The notes: a model not told the origin generated them from the sequence alone. DNA of 64,000 nucleotides from Solibaculum_A intestinale (GCF_040096205.1 NZ_JBBMFD010000013.1:7989-71988), one strand, 5' to 3'. Counted from the first letter of the stretch, positions 1-8,724 are shown. Program-made: numbers and translations.

Positions 1-812
1 CCCTGCTGCATACGGACGGCAAAGGAATTGTCCTCCCCGTCCACAATGGCCACCAAGGTGGGGCCCGCGCCGCTGAGATATACCCCGAAGGCGCCTTCCA
101 GGTAGGCCAGGTCGAACACCTCCTTGGAATGAGGGATGAGCCCTAAGCGGGTGGGCTGGTGAATCCGGTCCTCACAGGCGACTTTGAGCACTTCCCGGTC
201 CCCCGAGAACATGGCCGCCGTCATCAGTGCAGCCCTCGACAGGTTAAAAACCACGTCCGTTCTGGAAAAGGTCCCCGGCAGGATGGAGCGGGCAAAGGAT
301 GTTTTCATCTCGAAAGCAGGGATCAGAGCGGCAAAGCGCATGGTCTTGGAAACCGGGACACTGATGGAATGAACCTGGCCTCCCTCAATGACCGAGGTGA
401 CCAAACCTCCCGCGATGGCGGGAGCGATGTTGTCCGGATGGCCCTCGATGTGAGCAGCCAGGGAGATGATGTCCCGCTTTTGCATGGGGTCCCCCAAAAG
501 CCGGTTTGCCCCCAAAAGCCCCGCCACAATACAGGCCGAGCTGCTTCCAAGGCCGCGGGTCATGGGAATGCGATTTCGCTGGCGGATTTTTAATCCCGGC
601 AGTCTTTTACCACAGATTTCGTAAAGCTGGCGGACGTTTTCATAGATCATGTTGTCTTCCCCGGCGGGAACGGCCACGTCGTCGAGAGACTGGATGTCCA
701 CCGTGTCCCATTCCTCCAGGTAGACCTCGTTATAGAGGGTCAGCGCCAGGCCCAGAGCGTCAAAGCCGGGGCCTAGGTTTGCGCTGGTAGCGGGAACGCT
801 TACCTTGAGCAT
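1..812 (-). CDS. thrB: Homoserine kinase (partial, C-terminus beyond window)
   Basis: Homoserine kinase phosphorylates L-homoserine to O-phosphohomoserine with ATP, the step before threonine synthase. Read from the ATG at 812 the frame stays open to the window edge (about 270 codons); the family is usually 290-310 residues, so a short C-terminal piece is missing. VPATSANLGPGFD at residues 6-18 is the GHMP-kinase N-terminal signature, and PMTRGLGSSSACIVAGLL at 83-100 is the Gly/Ser-rich ATP loop. It lies 19 bases downstream of homoserine dehydrogenase on the same strand, so the two are very probably co-transcribed. An AGGAGT-like site precedes the start poorly (GGAGTAGGTG), adequate for a coupled gene. 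Confidence 0.95.
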   Translation of the reverse strand, partial: MLKVSVPATSANLGPGFDALGLALTLYNEVYLEEWDTVDIQSLDDVAVPAGEDNMIYENVRQLYEICGKRLPGLKIRQRNRIPMTRGLGSSSACIVAGLLGANRLLGDPMQKRDIISLAAHIEGHPDNIAPAIAGGLVTSVIEGGQVHSISVPVSKTMRFAALIPAFEMKTSFARSILPGTFSRTDVVFNLSRAALMTAAMFSGDREVLKVACEDRIHQPTRLGLIPHSKEVFDLAYLEGAFGVYLSGAGPTLVAIVDGEDNSFAVRMQQ

Positions 813-831
813 AAAACACCTACTCCCGCTT

Positions 832-2076
832 TTAATAATCGCACAGGCGGATCATGCCCAGCACCTGAGCACCCTGTTTCTTGAGGACATCGAGCTTGCT
901 TCTCAGTTCACCTTCCGGTCCCTCACCAGTGACAAAGGCCAGCTCATCATCCGGCGCGCCCGGGCGGCTTAAGCGCTGCACCTCGCCGAACTCTTCTCGG
1001 ATGGCCGCCAGGGTTTCCATAGGTTTCTGAGCCGACAGGCGTACGTAGAACCGGGTGGGAACCTCCAGATAATCGGCAATGTACCCCTCCGCCTTATCCT
1101 CCCAGAAGAGGAGCTTGCGGCGGTTTACATGCTTGGCGCAGTCGATCACGTCGGCCACCACCGCAGAAGCGGTGGGCAGCTTTCCGGCGCCCCGGCCGTA
1201 GAACACCACGTCTCCAATGGCGTCGCCTCGTACCAGGATGGCGTTAAACACGTCCTCCACCCCGGCGAGCTGACCGGAGCGTTCCACGATGGCGGGGGAT
1301 ACCATCACCGACAGACGGCCGTCGTCGAGCTTCTTGACCCGGCCAAGGAGCTTGACCACGCCGCCGTAATTGGAGGCATATTCCACGTCCTCCAGCGTAA
1401 TCTTGGTAATGCCCTCGGTATGGACCTGGTTGGGATACACATGCTTTCCAAAGGCGAGCGAGGCAAGAATGCAGATTTTGCGGCAGGCGTCCGCCCCTTC
1501 AATGTCGGCAGAGGGGTCCCGCTCGGCATAGCCGAGCTTTTGGGCCAGCGCCAGCGCATCGTCGAAGCTCATCTGTTCATGGATCATCTTGGAAAGGATG
1601 AAGTTGGTGGTGCCGTTCAAAATGCCGGCGATTTCGTAGACCTCGTTGGCCGCCAAGCACTGGTTTAACGGCCGGATGATCGGAATGCCGCCGCCCACGC
1701 TTGCTTCAAAGAGGAAGTTTACATTCTTGTCCTTTGCGATGCGAAGAAGCTCAGCGCCCTTTTCCGCCACCAGCTCCTTGTTGGAGGTGGCGACGCTTTT
1801 GCCCGCAAGCAGGCAGGCCTTTACGAAATCATACGCGGGATGAAGCCCGCCCATGCATTCCACCACTACCTTGACCGCGGGGTCCTTTTCGATGATGGAA
1901 AAGTCTTTTACAAACCGGTCGTGAAGGGGGGAATCGGGAAATTCACGCAGGTCGAGCACATATTTGATGTTGATTTCCTCGCCTGCTTTTTTCGCAATGC
2001 TGTCGTGGTTTTTGAGCAAAACCTCCACCACGCCGGAACCTACCGTTCCATGTCCCATGACTGCCACGTTGATCAT
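832..2076 (-). CDS. hom: Homoserine dehydrogenase
   Basis: Reduces L-aspartate semialdehyde to L-homoserine with NAD(P)H at the branch towards threonine and methionine. The 414 residues match the long Gram-positive form: an N-terminal Rossmann domain with GHGTVGSGVV at residues 8-17, a central catalytic domain (GGGIPIIRPL, then GILNGTTNFIL), and a C-terminal ACT-like region starting near residue 340 (RFYVRLSA) of the kind used for threonine feedback. The start ATG is preceded by AGGATGG. It sits between the ACT-domain gene (36-base gap) and thrB (19-base gap) in a three-gene minus-strand unit. Confidence 0.96.
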   Translation of the reverse strand: MINVAVMGHGTVGSGVVEVLLKNHDSIAKKAGEEINIKYVLDLREFPDSPLHDRFVKDFSIIEKDPAVKVVVECMGGLHPAYDFVKACLLAGKSVATSNKELVAEKGAELLRIAKDKNVNFLFEASVGGGIPIIRPLNQCLAANEVYEIAGILNGTTNFILSKMIHEQMSFDDALALAQKLGYAERDPSADIEGADACRKICILASLAFGKHVYPNQVHTEGITKITLEDVEYASNYGGVVKLLGRVKKLDDGRLSVMVSPAIVERSGQLAGVEDVFNAILVRGDAIGDVVFYGRGAGKLPTASAVVADVIDCAKHVNRRKLLFWEDKAEGYIADYLEVPTRFYVRLSAQKPMETLAAIREEFGEVQRLSRPGAPDDELAFVTGEGPEGELRSKLDVLKKQGAQVLGMIRLCDY

Positions 2077-2112
2077 GCTGCACCATCCTATCTGTTTCGT
2101 TGTGCGTTTCGG

Positions 2113-2565
2113 TTACTGGCTGACATTGCCGGAAATGTTCTCAATGCTCTGCACCCCGTCCAGCGCCTGGATGGAGCCGAGCAGCTCCTCCAGCGACCCC
2201 TTCATTCCATCGGTGCTCGCGGAGATGGAGACCGGCGCCGCGCCGGACACGGGAATGTTCTGATTGAGGGTGAGAATGTTCGCGCCCGCCTGGTAGAAGG
2301 CGGCGATGACCGGGGCGAGCACCCCGGGCCGGTCCTGCAAAATCAGGTGCAGGGTGATGATCCGGTTGCCCTCCCGTTCATTATAAGGGAAAACCGCGTC
2401 CTTGTACTTATAAAAGGCGCTGCGGGAAATGCCGGCCATCCGCGCCGCTTGGGCGGCGGATTTGGCGGCGCCGCATGCGAGAAGTTCCTTTGCCTGCATC
2501 ACAAGCCGGAACACCTCGGGCAATGCGTCGGCTTCCACCACAAAATAACGCTGGGCGTCTGTCAT
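2113..2565 (-). CDS. ACT domain-containing protein (PheB/UPF0735-like)
   Basis: A 150-residue protein with an N-terminal helical segment resembling a helix-turn-helix (AAQAARMAGISRSAFYKYKD, residues about 36-55) followed by an ACT domain that begins near residue 68 (RIITLHLILQDRPGVLAPVI). This is the arrangement of the PheB/YszB family, often encoded beside homoserine dehydrogenase in Clostridia and Bacilli. ACT domains bind amino acids, so a role sensing threonine or phenylalanine is plausible but not shown. I start at the ATG at 2565 because AGGTGGTGG lies just upstream; a longer frame exists but would run through the promoter. It is the first gene of the hom-thrB unit. Confidence 0.85.
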   Translation of the reverse strand: MTDAQRYFVVEADALPEVFRLVMQAKELLACGAAKSAAQAARMAGISRSAFYKYKDAVFPYNEREGNRIITLHLILQDRPGVLAPVIAAFYQAGANILTLNQNIPVSGAAPVSISASTDGMKGSLEELLGSIQALDGVQSIENISGNVSQ

Positions 2566-2605
2566 TGTCGTCCACCACCTGAATACGATTGTCCGTATGC
2601 TGTAT

Positions 2606-2634
2606 ACTATAACACGATTGGGCGTCCGTTTCAA
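2606..2634 (-). promoter_or_regulatory. Promoter of the ACT-hom-thrB operon
   Basis: On the minus strand TTGAAA (2629-2634) and TATAGT (2606-2611) are separated by exactly 17 bases, about 40 bases before the ACT-domain gene. Good match to a vegetative sigma-A promoter. Confidence 0.7.
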
Positions 2635-2738
2635 GAGCAATCGGCATTTTTCGCGGGAAAAAGGAGAGAAGAAGCGGAAAAGAAGCTGGATAATTTTGTG
2701 CAAAGAGGCCCTTGTCCAAAAAAATACGCGGGTTTTCG

Positions 2739-2767
2739 TTGTACCAGGCCGCCTTTCCCGGTATAAT
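2739..2767 (+). promoter_or_regulatory. Promoter upstream of the YtvI-like permease gene
   Basis: TTGTAC (2739-2744), 17-base spacer, perfect TATAAT (2762-2767). It leaves a leader of about 135 bases before the TTG start at 2911. Confidence 0.65.
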
Positions 2768-2910
2768 AGTTAAAAAGCGGAAAAGCTTTGGCTTCCCCGG
2801 CCGAGGCGGGCGGCTTTTGCAGGGCCAAGAAGGGGAAAAGCCTTCGTACATCCCAGTTGCTCAAAAAAGCGGCTGTGTTTTGGCCGCTCCCATTTGAAAG
2901 GAGAATATCA

Positions 2911-3996
2911 TTGCAACTGCAAAGGATTGAGAGACGCCGGGCGTTTCTCATCAACGTAGCGTACATTGCGATCCTTATAGCCATTGCGTTTTTAGCCATC
3001 AAGTATCTGATCCTTTGGATCATGCCGTTTGTCATCGGGTTTGGGGTGGCGTTCGTCTTGCAGCGCCCTATTGTCTGGCTGAGTGAGAAAACCCGGATGA
3101 ACCGAAGGCTGGCGGCGGTGCTGCTGGTGTTTGTGACCATGGCGGTGCTGGTGACGGTGCTGCTGGTGGTAGGGTACCAGGTGTACGCGGAGCTTTTAAG
3201 CCTGCTTCGTAAGCTGCCGGAGATGGTGCAGTCTGCTTTTCCTTCCATCACCAAAGGAATCGAAGAGGCTTTTTCCGGCCTGACGAGCACCCTTTCGCCC
3301 GACGCGGCCGAACAGCTGGCGTCCATGCTGGAAGGAGCGGCCGGTTCGCTCCAGTCCCAGCTTATTTCCCTGTCCGGCTCCATGCTTTCCTGGCTGGGAC
3401 ACGGGGTAACCCAGCTGCCAAGCTTTCTGATTTCCCTGCTGGTGACCATCATCGCCACCTTTTTTTTGAGCATGGATTACCGCAGGGTGGTGGACTTTAT
3501 CCGCCGCCAGATACCGGAAAGGCACCAGGCCCTGGTCACCACCATCAAGGAAACCTTCGTATCCACCATCCTCAAGGTGCTGCGGGCCTATCTGATCATT
3601 ATGACCATCACCTTTGTAGAGCTGTCGCTTCTCCTTACCTTCTGGGTGCAGGTGGATTATGCGGTTATCCTGGCGGGCGTCATTGCGCTGGTGGACATTC
3701 TTCCCATACTGGGTTGCGGTACGGTACTCATTCCCTGGGCAGTGGTGGCCGCAATTATGGGAGACTGGATGCTGGCGATCAAAATCGCCACTTCCTACGG
3801 CGTCATCACCATCATCCGAAACGTCATCGAGCCGAAGATCGTGGGCCAGCAGATCGGCCTGCACCCGCTGGTCACCCTCTTTTGTATGTACTTCGGCTTG
3901 CAGGTGCTGGGCGTGCTAGGGATGTTTTTGGTACCGGTCACGGTGATTTTACTAAAGAAAGTGCAGGATTCCGGGCAGATAAAGATCTGGAAATAG
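2911..3996 (+). CDS. AI-2E family permease, YtvI-like
   Basis: Integral membrane protein of the AI-2E/PerM superfamily, 361 residues. Hydrophobic helices run from residue 11 (FLINVAYIAILIAIAFLAI), then about 30-50, 65-90, and a block of helices from residue 160 to the C-terminus, with the family's central amphipathic region (LSLLRKLPEMVQ) between. Length and layout fit YtvI, a sporulation-linked member in Bacillus; the transported substrate of these proteins is uncertain. I choose a TTG start at 2911 because AAAGGAG sits 7 bases upstream. It is followed 11 bases later by the flavoprotein gene, so both probably share the promoter at 2739. Confidence 0.8.
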   Translation: MQLQRIERRRAFLINVAYIAILIAIAFLAIKYLILWIMPFVIGFGVAFVLQRPIVWLSEKTRMNRRLAAVLLVFVTMAVLVTVLLVVGYQVYAELLSLLRKLPEMVQSAFPSITKGIEEAFSGLTSTLSPDAAEQLASMLEGAAGSLQSQLISLSGSMLSWLGHGVTQLPSFLISLLVTIIATFFLSMDYRRVVDFIRRQIPERHQALVTTIKETFVSTILKVLRAYLIIMTITFVELSLLLTFWVQVDYAVILAGVIALVDILPILGCGTVLIPWAVVAAIMGDWMLAIKIATSYGVITIIRNVIEPKIVGQQIGLHPLVTLFCMYFGLQVLGVLGMFLVPVTVILLKKVQDSGQIKIWK

Positions 3997-4007
3997 GAGG
4001 CGAAAGA

Positions 4008-5249
4008 ATGAAGCCTGCGGTTGCAATTGTGGGCGGCGGCGCGGCCGGGCTCTTTGCGGCGGTGACGGCGGCAAGGGCGGGCGCTAAGGTAACGGTGCTC
4101 GAAAAGGCGGACCGGGTGGGCCGCAAGCTGCTGGCCACAGGAAACGGCCGGTGCAACCTGACCAATCTTAGGGCCTCGGCCGCTGATTACCATACCGACT
4201 GCCCCGCCGCGGTCAAAGCAGTGCTTGAGCAGCTGCCCCCGGCCCAGGCGGTCGCCCGGTTTGAACAAATGGGGCTTCTCTGCCGCGAGGAGGAAGAGGG
4301 CCGGGTGTATCCGTACAGCGCCCAGGCTGCCGCGGTACTCGACCGGCTGCGTTTTGCCTGCGCCCACCTGGGAGTGGAGACGGAAAGCGGGTTTTTGGTG
4401 CAGTCTATGGAAAAAAGCAAGGGCGGGTTCCTGCTGACGGACGAAACCGGCCGCCGGGTTCGGGCCGGCCGGGTGCTGCTGGCGGCGGGAGGTGCCGCCG
4501 CGCCGCAGCTCGGCGGGTCTTCCGACGGCTGCCGGCTGCTCGAGCGCTTTGGGCACACCGTTGCCCCATTGACCCCGGCGCTTACGCCGGTAAAAACCGA
4601 TCCTGCCCGAGTAAAGCCGCTCAAAGGGGTACGGGTACGGGCGGCGGTGACTTTGCTTGTAGACGGCAAGCCGGGCCCGCGGGAGCTGGGCGAGGTACAG
4701 TTTACCGAGCAGGGCCTCTCCGGAATCGCGGTCATGCAGCTTTCCGGCCGCATCGGGGCGGACACGAAGGGAAAACATGCCTTCGCTCTTTCCCTGGACC
4801 TGATGCCCGACTTTACCCGCGAAGAGGTGCGCCGGCTGCTGACCGGCCGGCTTTCCTACGCAGGGGAAGAACCGGTCTCGGATTTTATGATCGGTCTGCT
4901 TCCCAAACGAGTGGGGCAGATGGCGGCGAAGGAGGCGGGGGCCTGCTTATCTCAACCTGCGGGTAGTCTGCCTGGGGGAGTGTGGGACAAGCTGGCACGA
5001 ACGCTCAAGGATTGGCGCTTTGAGGCAAAGGGAACCCTGTCCTGGCCTCAAGCACAGGTGATGGCAGGAGGCGCGCGGCTTTGTGAATTTGATCCGTATA
5101 CCCTGCAGTCAAACCGGGTGGTGGGTCTTTATGCGGCGGGGGAGGTCCTGAATGTGGACGGCCCCTGCGGCGGATACAATCTCCAGTGGGCCTGGGCATC
5201 CGGTTTTGCGGCCGGGCGCGGGGCGGCAACGGAAGGGAATCGAACATGA
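4008..5249 (+). CDS. NAD(P)/FAD-dependent oxidoreductase, HI0933/BaiN-type flavoprotein
   Basis: A 413-residue flavoprotein. The N-terminus carries the FAD dinucleotide-binding motif (AIVGGGAAGLFAA, residues 5-17) and GRKLLATGNGRCNLTN near residues 40-55, the hallmark of the HI0933/YhiN family. The C-terminus ends with the second FAD-contact block (GLYAAGEVLNVDGPCGGYNL). Members are annotated as putative aminoacetone or bile-acid-related reductases (BaiN); the substrate here cannot be read from sequence. The ATG follows TAGGAGG. The last codon overlaps the start of the next flavoprotein (ATGA at 5246), so the two are translationally coupled. Confidence 0.88.
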   Translation: MKPAVAIVGGGAAGLFAAVTAARAGAKVTVLEKADRVGRKLLATGNGRCNLTNLRASAADYHTDCPAAVKAVLEQLPPAQAVARFEQMGLLCREEEEGRVYPYSAQAAAVLDRLRFACAHLGVETESGFLVQSMEKSKGGFLLTDETGRRVRAGRVLLAAGGAAAPQLGGSSDGCRLLERFGHTVAPLTPALTPVKTDPARVKPLKGVRVRAAVTLLVDGKPGPRELGEVQFTEQGLSGIAVMQLSGRIGADTKGKHAFALSLDLMPDFTREEVRRLLTGRLSYAGEEPVSDFMIGLLPKRVGQMAAKEAGACLSQPAGSLPGGVWDKLARTLKDWRFEAKGTLSWPQAQVMAGGARLCEFDPYTLQSNRVVGLYAAGEVLNVDGPCGGYNLQWAWASGFAAGRGAATEGNRT

Positions 5250-6835
5250 TACGCATTGCAGATATCAAATTGATGCCTGGAAAGCCGGAAAGCGCCTTAA
5301 AGGGTAAGGCGGCCCGGCTTCTTGGCGTGCAGGAGAAAGACATTCAGTCCTGGCGGGTGGTCAAACGCTCGGTGGATGCCCGCAAGCGCGACCAGGTGCA
5401 CTTGGTTTACACCATCGACGTTTCCTTGGGTGAACAGGAGGACGCGGTTTTTGCCCGCCAAAGGGAAGGCAAGCTTTCCAGGCCGAAGGAAACCGCGTAT
5501 GTTTTGCCCAAGCCGGCCAGGCAGCCGGAGCACCGGCCCGTCGTGGTAGGAGCGGGTCCTGCTGGCTTATTCGCCGCGCTGGCGCTGGCGAAGGCAGGGC
5601 TAAAACCGGTTTTACTGGAGCGAGGCAAGCCGGTAGAGGAGCGGCAAAGGGATGTTTCTCGGCTGCAAAAGGACGGCGTTCTAAACCCTCAGAGCAACAT
5701 CCAGTTCGGCGAAGGGGGGGCCGGCACCTTCTCCGACGGGAAGCTGACCACCGGCATCAAGGACCCCCGGTGCGCCGAAGTGCTGCGGTGCTTGGTGAAG
5801 GCGGGGGCCCCTGAGGAGATTTTATATCGTGCAAAGCCTCACATCGGCACCGATCTGCTCATCACCGTAGTGCGACGCCTGCGGGAGGAAATCATCACGC
5901 TGGGCGGCCAGGTCCGGTTTGAAACCAAACTGACCGGGATTGGGACGCGGCAGGGGCGGCTATGTTCCGTAACGGTGGAAGGCGGGGAAGAAATCCCGGC
6001 GGCCACGCTGATCCTCGCCATCGGCCACAGCGCCCGGGATACCTTCTCCATGCTCTACGAAAAAGGTTTCTCCATGGAGCAGAAGGCTTTTTCGGTGGGG
6101 GTGCGCATCGAGCACCTTCAAAAAGAGCTGAACCGCTGCCAATACCAGTCCGACGAGCTTGCGAAGGTGTTAGGTGCGGCGGACTATAAGCTGTCGGTCC
6201 ACTTGCCGTCGGGCAGAGGCGTCTATACCTTTTGCATGTGTCCGGGAGGCGAGGTGGTGGCAGCGGCCACCGAGGAAGGCGGCGTCTGCGTCAACGGCAT
6301 GAGCCAATACCGCCGGGACGGCGTCAATGCAAACGCGGCGGTGCTGGTGGGAGTGGGGCCGGAGGACTTTGGCAGCGCCCATCCGCTGGCAGGCGTGGCC
6401 TTCCAACGAAAGCTGGAAGCGGACGCCTACCGTTTGGGCGGAGGAGGATACCGGGCGCCGGCCCAGCTTGCGGGGGATTTTCTAAAAGGAATCCCGTCCG
6501 AAAAACTAGGACATGTGACTCCCAGCTATCTTCCCGGCGTGACCCTGTGTGACTTGCGCGAATGCCTGCCGGATTTCGTTTGCGATTCCATCCGGCTGGC
6601 TTTGCCGCTGTTTGCAAGAAAGCTGCCGGTCTTTGCGGACCCGCAGGCGGTGATGACCGGCGTGGAGACGAGAAGTTCTTCCCCGGTGCGTATCCGGCGG
6701 GACCCGTCGCTGCAATGCGAAGGCGTGAAGGGCGTGTACCCCTGCGGCGAAGGAGCCGGGTATGCGGGCGGCATCATGTCCGCGGCGGTGGACGGCCTTC
6801 GCTGCGCCGAAGCGGTGATCGAAGGGCTGGCATAG
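5246..6835 (+). CDS. FAD-dependent dehydrogenase (COG2509-type)
   Basis: A 529-residue flavoprotein with an unusual N-terminal domain of about 95 residues, then an FAD-binding motif (VVVGAGPAGLFAALALAKAG) near residue 98 and the family motif NIQFGEGGAGTFSDGKLTTG near residue 150. The C-terminus (GVYPCGEGAGYAGGIMSAAV) closes the FAD site. Proteins of this COG2509 type are widespread in Clostridia and have no established substrate. It overlaps the preceding flavoprotein gene by four bases, suggesting related or jointly needed functions. No terminator with a plus-strand T-run follows; the hairpin at 6851 mainly serves the opposing gene. Confidence 0.87.
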   Translation: MIRIADIKLMPGKPESALKGKAARLLGVQEKDIQSWRVVKRSVDARKRDQVHLVYTIDVSLGEQEDAVFARQREGKLSRPKETAYVLPKPARQPEHRPVVVGAGPAGLFAALALAKAGLKPVLLERGKPVEERQRDVSRLQKDGVLNPQSNIQFGEGGAGTFSDGKLTTGIKDPRCAEVLRCLVKAGAPEEILYRAKPHIGTDLLITVVRRLREEIITLGGQVRFETKLTGIGTRQGRLCSVTVEGGEEIPAATLILAIGHSARDTFSMLYEKGFSMEQKAFSVGVRIEHLQKELNRCQYQSDELAKVLGAADYKLSVHLPSGRGVYTFCMCPGGEVVAAATEEGGVCVNGMSQYRRDGVNANAAVLVGVGPEDFGSAHPLAGVAFQRKLEADAYRLGGGGYRAPAQLAGDFLKGIPSEKLGHVTPSYLPGVTLCDLRECLPDFVCDSIRLALPLFARKLPVFADPQAVMTGVETRSSSPVRIRRDPSLQCEGVKGVYPCGEGAGYAGGIMSAAVDGLRCAEAVIEGLA

Positions 6836-6843
6836 CAAACGGC

Positions 6844-6888
6844 GAAAAAAAGCAGGGCCTGTGCGAGTATTCCCGTACAGGCCCTGCT
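6844..6888 (-). terminator. Intrinsic terminator of the apgM gene
   Basis: A 12-bp perfect stem (6851-6862 with 6877-6888) between convergent genes. On the minus strand it is followed by a run of seven T, so it terminates apgM; on the plus strand the T-run is missing. Confidence 0.85.
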
Positions 6889-6903
6889 CAATGGATCGGA
6901 TCC

Positions 6904-8112
6904 TTACCGGCCTACAAACCGGTTCATCAGCGTGTGGCCGGGTTCGACAAACACACCGGTCGCAGCCGCCGTCTCTTCGCAGAAGCAGGCGATGCCATTG
7001 TCCTTCTCTTCCTTGCTGTCGTATAAAAGGAAGGGCACCGGGTCGGAGGCGTGGGTGCGGGTGGAAAGGGGAGTGGGATGGTCGGGCAAGATCAAGATGC
7101 GGTAATGGTCACAGTATTGCAGCCCTGCGAGAATGGGACCAAGCACCCTTTCGTCGATAAGCTCAATGGCCTTGACCTTATTCTCTACCTCATACCGGTG
7201 GCCGCACTCGTCCGGCGCCTCAATATGGACGTATACGAAATCTTGTCCGCTGGTCAGCTCCACCAGCGCCGCGTCGGCCTTTCCCTCAAAATTCGTGTCC
7301 AGATAGCCGGTAGCCCCTTCCACGTGGGGCGTGCGCATCTTCGCGCACTGACCGATGCCTTTGATCAGGTCCACCGCCGATACCACCGAACCCTTCAGCC
7401 CGAACTTTTCTTCAAAGGACGGAAGCTGGGGCTTTTTTCCCTGGCCCCACAGCCAGATGGAATTTGCCGGGCGTTTACCCTGAGCCACTCGTTTTTGGTT
7501 CACCGGATGCTTGGAAAGCAGGGCGTAACTTTTCTCCATCATGGCAAGCAGCGCGGCGGCAGCCGGGTCTTTGGGCAGATAGTCCCCGATCACCTGGCCG
7601 GAAATATCGTGGGGCGGGGTGAGAAAACCGGGATCCTGGTCGGCGTGCTGCACCAGGCAGTGCCGGTAGCTGACGCCGGGGTAGAAGGAATAAAGCTCGC
7701 TGCCGAAGGCTTCCTGCACGGCGGCAATCAACTCGGCGGCCTCTTTGGAAGAAATGTCCCCGGCGCTGTAATCCACCATGGTTTTGGCCCCGTAATCCTC
7801 TTCGTCGGACAGGGTAACCAGATTGCAGCGCATGGCAAGGTCGCCGGGAGTGAGATTGATTCCCATGCTGACCGCTTCCAAAGGCGAACGGCCGGTATAG
7901 TAAAGGGCGGGGTCGTACCCCATCACCGAAAGGTTCGCCACATCGCTGCCCGGTTTTAAACCATCGGCCACCGTTTTGACAAGGCCCACCTCTCCCAGCC
8001 GGGCGAGCCGGTCCATGTTCGGCTTGTTTGCCCGGCGCATGGGGGTATCCCCATCCAGCTCCTTACAAGGATAGTCCGCCATGCCGTCGCACAGCACTAC
8101 GATATATTTCAT
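6904..8112 (-). CDS. apgM: Cofactor-independent phosphoglycerate mutase (ApgM family)
   Basis: Interconverts 3- and 2-phosphoglycerate in glycolysis without 2,3-bisphosphoglycerate. The 402-residue length and the N-terminus KYIVVLCDGMADYP, whose Asp binds metal, place it in the archaeal-type ApgM family of the alkaline phosphatase superfamily. SDVANLSVMGYDP near residues 56-68 holds the candidate phospho-serine, and later metal-binding blocks (YVHIEAPDECGHR, LILPDHPTP) are intact. Of two in-frame ATGs, I take the one at 8112: GGAGG lies 10 bases before it, but only 1 base before the ATG at 8121. Stands alone with its own promoter and terminator. Confidence 0.9.
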   Translation of the reverse strand: MKYIVVLCDGMADYPCKELDGDTPMRRANKPNMDRLARLGEVGLVKTVADGLKPGSDVANLSVMGYDPALYYTGRSPLEAVSMGINLTPGDLAMRCNLVTLSDEEDYGAKTMVDYSAGDISSKEAAELIAAVQEAFGSELYSFYPGVSYRHCLVQHADQDPGFLTPPHDISGQVIGDYLPKDPAAAALLAMMEKSYALLSKHPVNQKRVAQGKRPANSIWLWGQGKKPQLPSFEEKFGLKGSVVSAVDLIKGIGQCAKMRTPHVEGATGYLDTNFEGKADAALVELTSGQDFVYVHIEAPDECGHRYEVENKVKAIELIDERVLGPILAGLQYCDHYRILILPDHPTPLSTRTHASDPVPFLLYDSKEEKDNGIACFCEETAAATGVFVEPGHTLMNRFVGR

Positions 8113-8196
8113 GTTCCGCATGCCTCCAACTCGATGAATTTCAGAAGTTTCTGTATAAACCGGCCGATTTCTGGGTAGAATATCGGTATGCCTTCC

Positions 8197-8225
8197 ATTA
8201 TAGCAAAGGAATGCGGAAAATGGAA
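8197..8225 (-). promoter_or_regulatory. Promoter of apgM (extended -10)
   Basis: Minus strand: TATAAT (8197-8202) preceded by TGC, an extended -10, with a weak -35 TTCCAT (8220-8225) at 17-base spacing. Leader about 75 bases. Confidence 0.6.
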
Positions 8226-8336
8226 CGCAGCGTCAGAAAACGGCGGAAAAAAGTTTTGCTATTTGTGAAATGTGATAAATAGCAAAATATTGAATAGACA
8301 GAATGGACAAATATTTGAAAATACAAGGGGTCAAGT

Positions 8337-8399
8337 TCAACAATCTTTTTACCAAATTATTGTTGACTTCGCTGGGAATTGTGCTATACTATAGTCAAC
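8337..8399 (+). promoter_or_regulatory. Promoter with flanking inverted repeats (possible operator)
   Basis: TTGACT (8363-8368), 16-base spacer, TATACT (8385-8390) with an upstream TGC. The -35 is shared by two inverted repeats: TCAACAAT (8337-8344) with ATTGTTGA (8359-8366), and GTTGACT (8362-8368) with AGTCAAC (8393-8399). The layout suggests a repressor operator, but no regulator is identified. Confidence 0.6.
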
Positions 8400-8448
8400 G
8401 GAAGGAAATAGAAACCCTCCGTAAGACATCAGGAAAGGAGAATGATTT

Positions 8449-8724
8449 ATGAAATCACTTCTCGAACTTCACAACATCGATGTCGCATCCTTTATGAGCC
8501 TGCTCGACCGCTGCAAGGGCAATGTGTACCTTGTAACCGAAGAGGGAGATCGGCTCAATCTCAAGAGCAAGTTGTGCCAGTTCATGGGCCTTGCGAAACT
8601 GATTGAGGGCGGTAAAATTGCTCAGGCCTCGATCGTATGCGACGAACCGGAAGACGAGTCCATGCTGTTCCGGTTTAACCTCTACGGTGCTCAGTCCGTA
8701 GACGGCGAAAAGGAGACCAACTAA
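8449..8724 (+). CDS. Small conserved protein of unknown function
   Basis: A 91-residue soluble, acidic protein, preceded by AAAGGAG at good spacing and by a clear promoter. It contains a central KSKLCQFMGLAKLIEGGKI segment and an acidic DEPEDESMLFRFNLYG end. I recall similar short proteins in Oscillospirales genomes, some carrying a doubtful 'polyA polymerase' label; nothing in this sequence supports nucleotidyltransferase activity. No signal peptide, membrane helix or metal-binding motif. It is monocistronic and ends in strong hairpins, so it is probably an abundantly expressed stand-alone gene. Function unknown. Confidence 0.75.
   Translation: MKSLLELHNIDVASFMSLLDRCKGNVYLVTEEGDRLNLKSKLCQFMGLAKLIEGGKIAQASIVCDEPEDESMLFRFNLYGAQSVDGEKETN

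Larger units (their letters stand above)
8113..8448. other. Divergent intergenic region between apgM and a small conserved gene
   Basis: About 336 bases with no credible gene. It holds the minus-strand apgM promoter, an AT-rich middle section (8260-8320), and, at 8331-8400, a cluster of GTTGA/TCAAC inverted repeats around the promoter of the gene at 8449. Confidence 0.8.

Noticed and set aside
1129..2766. Long plus-strand frames opposite hom and the ACT-domain gene
   Set aside because: Antisense shadows of recognised genes, without start signals of their own.
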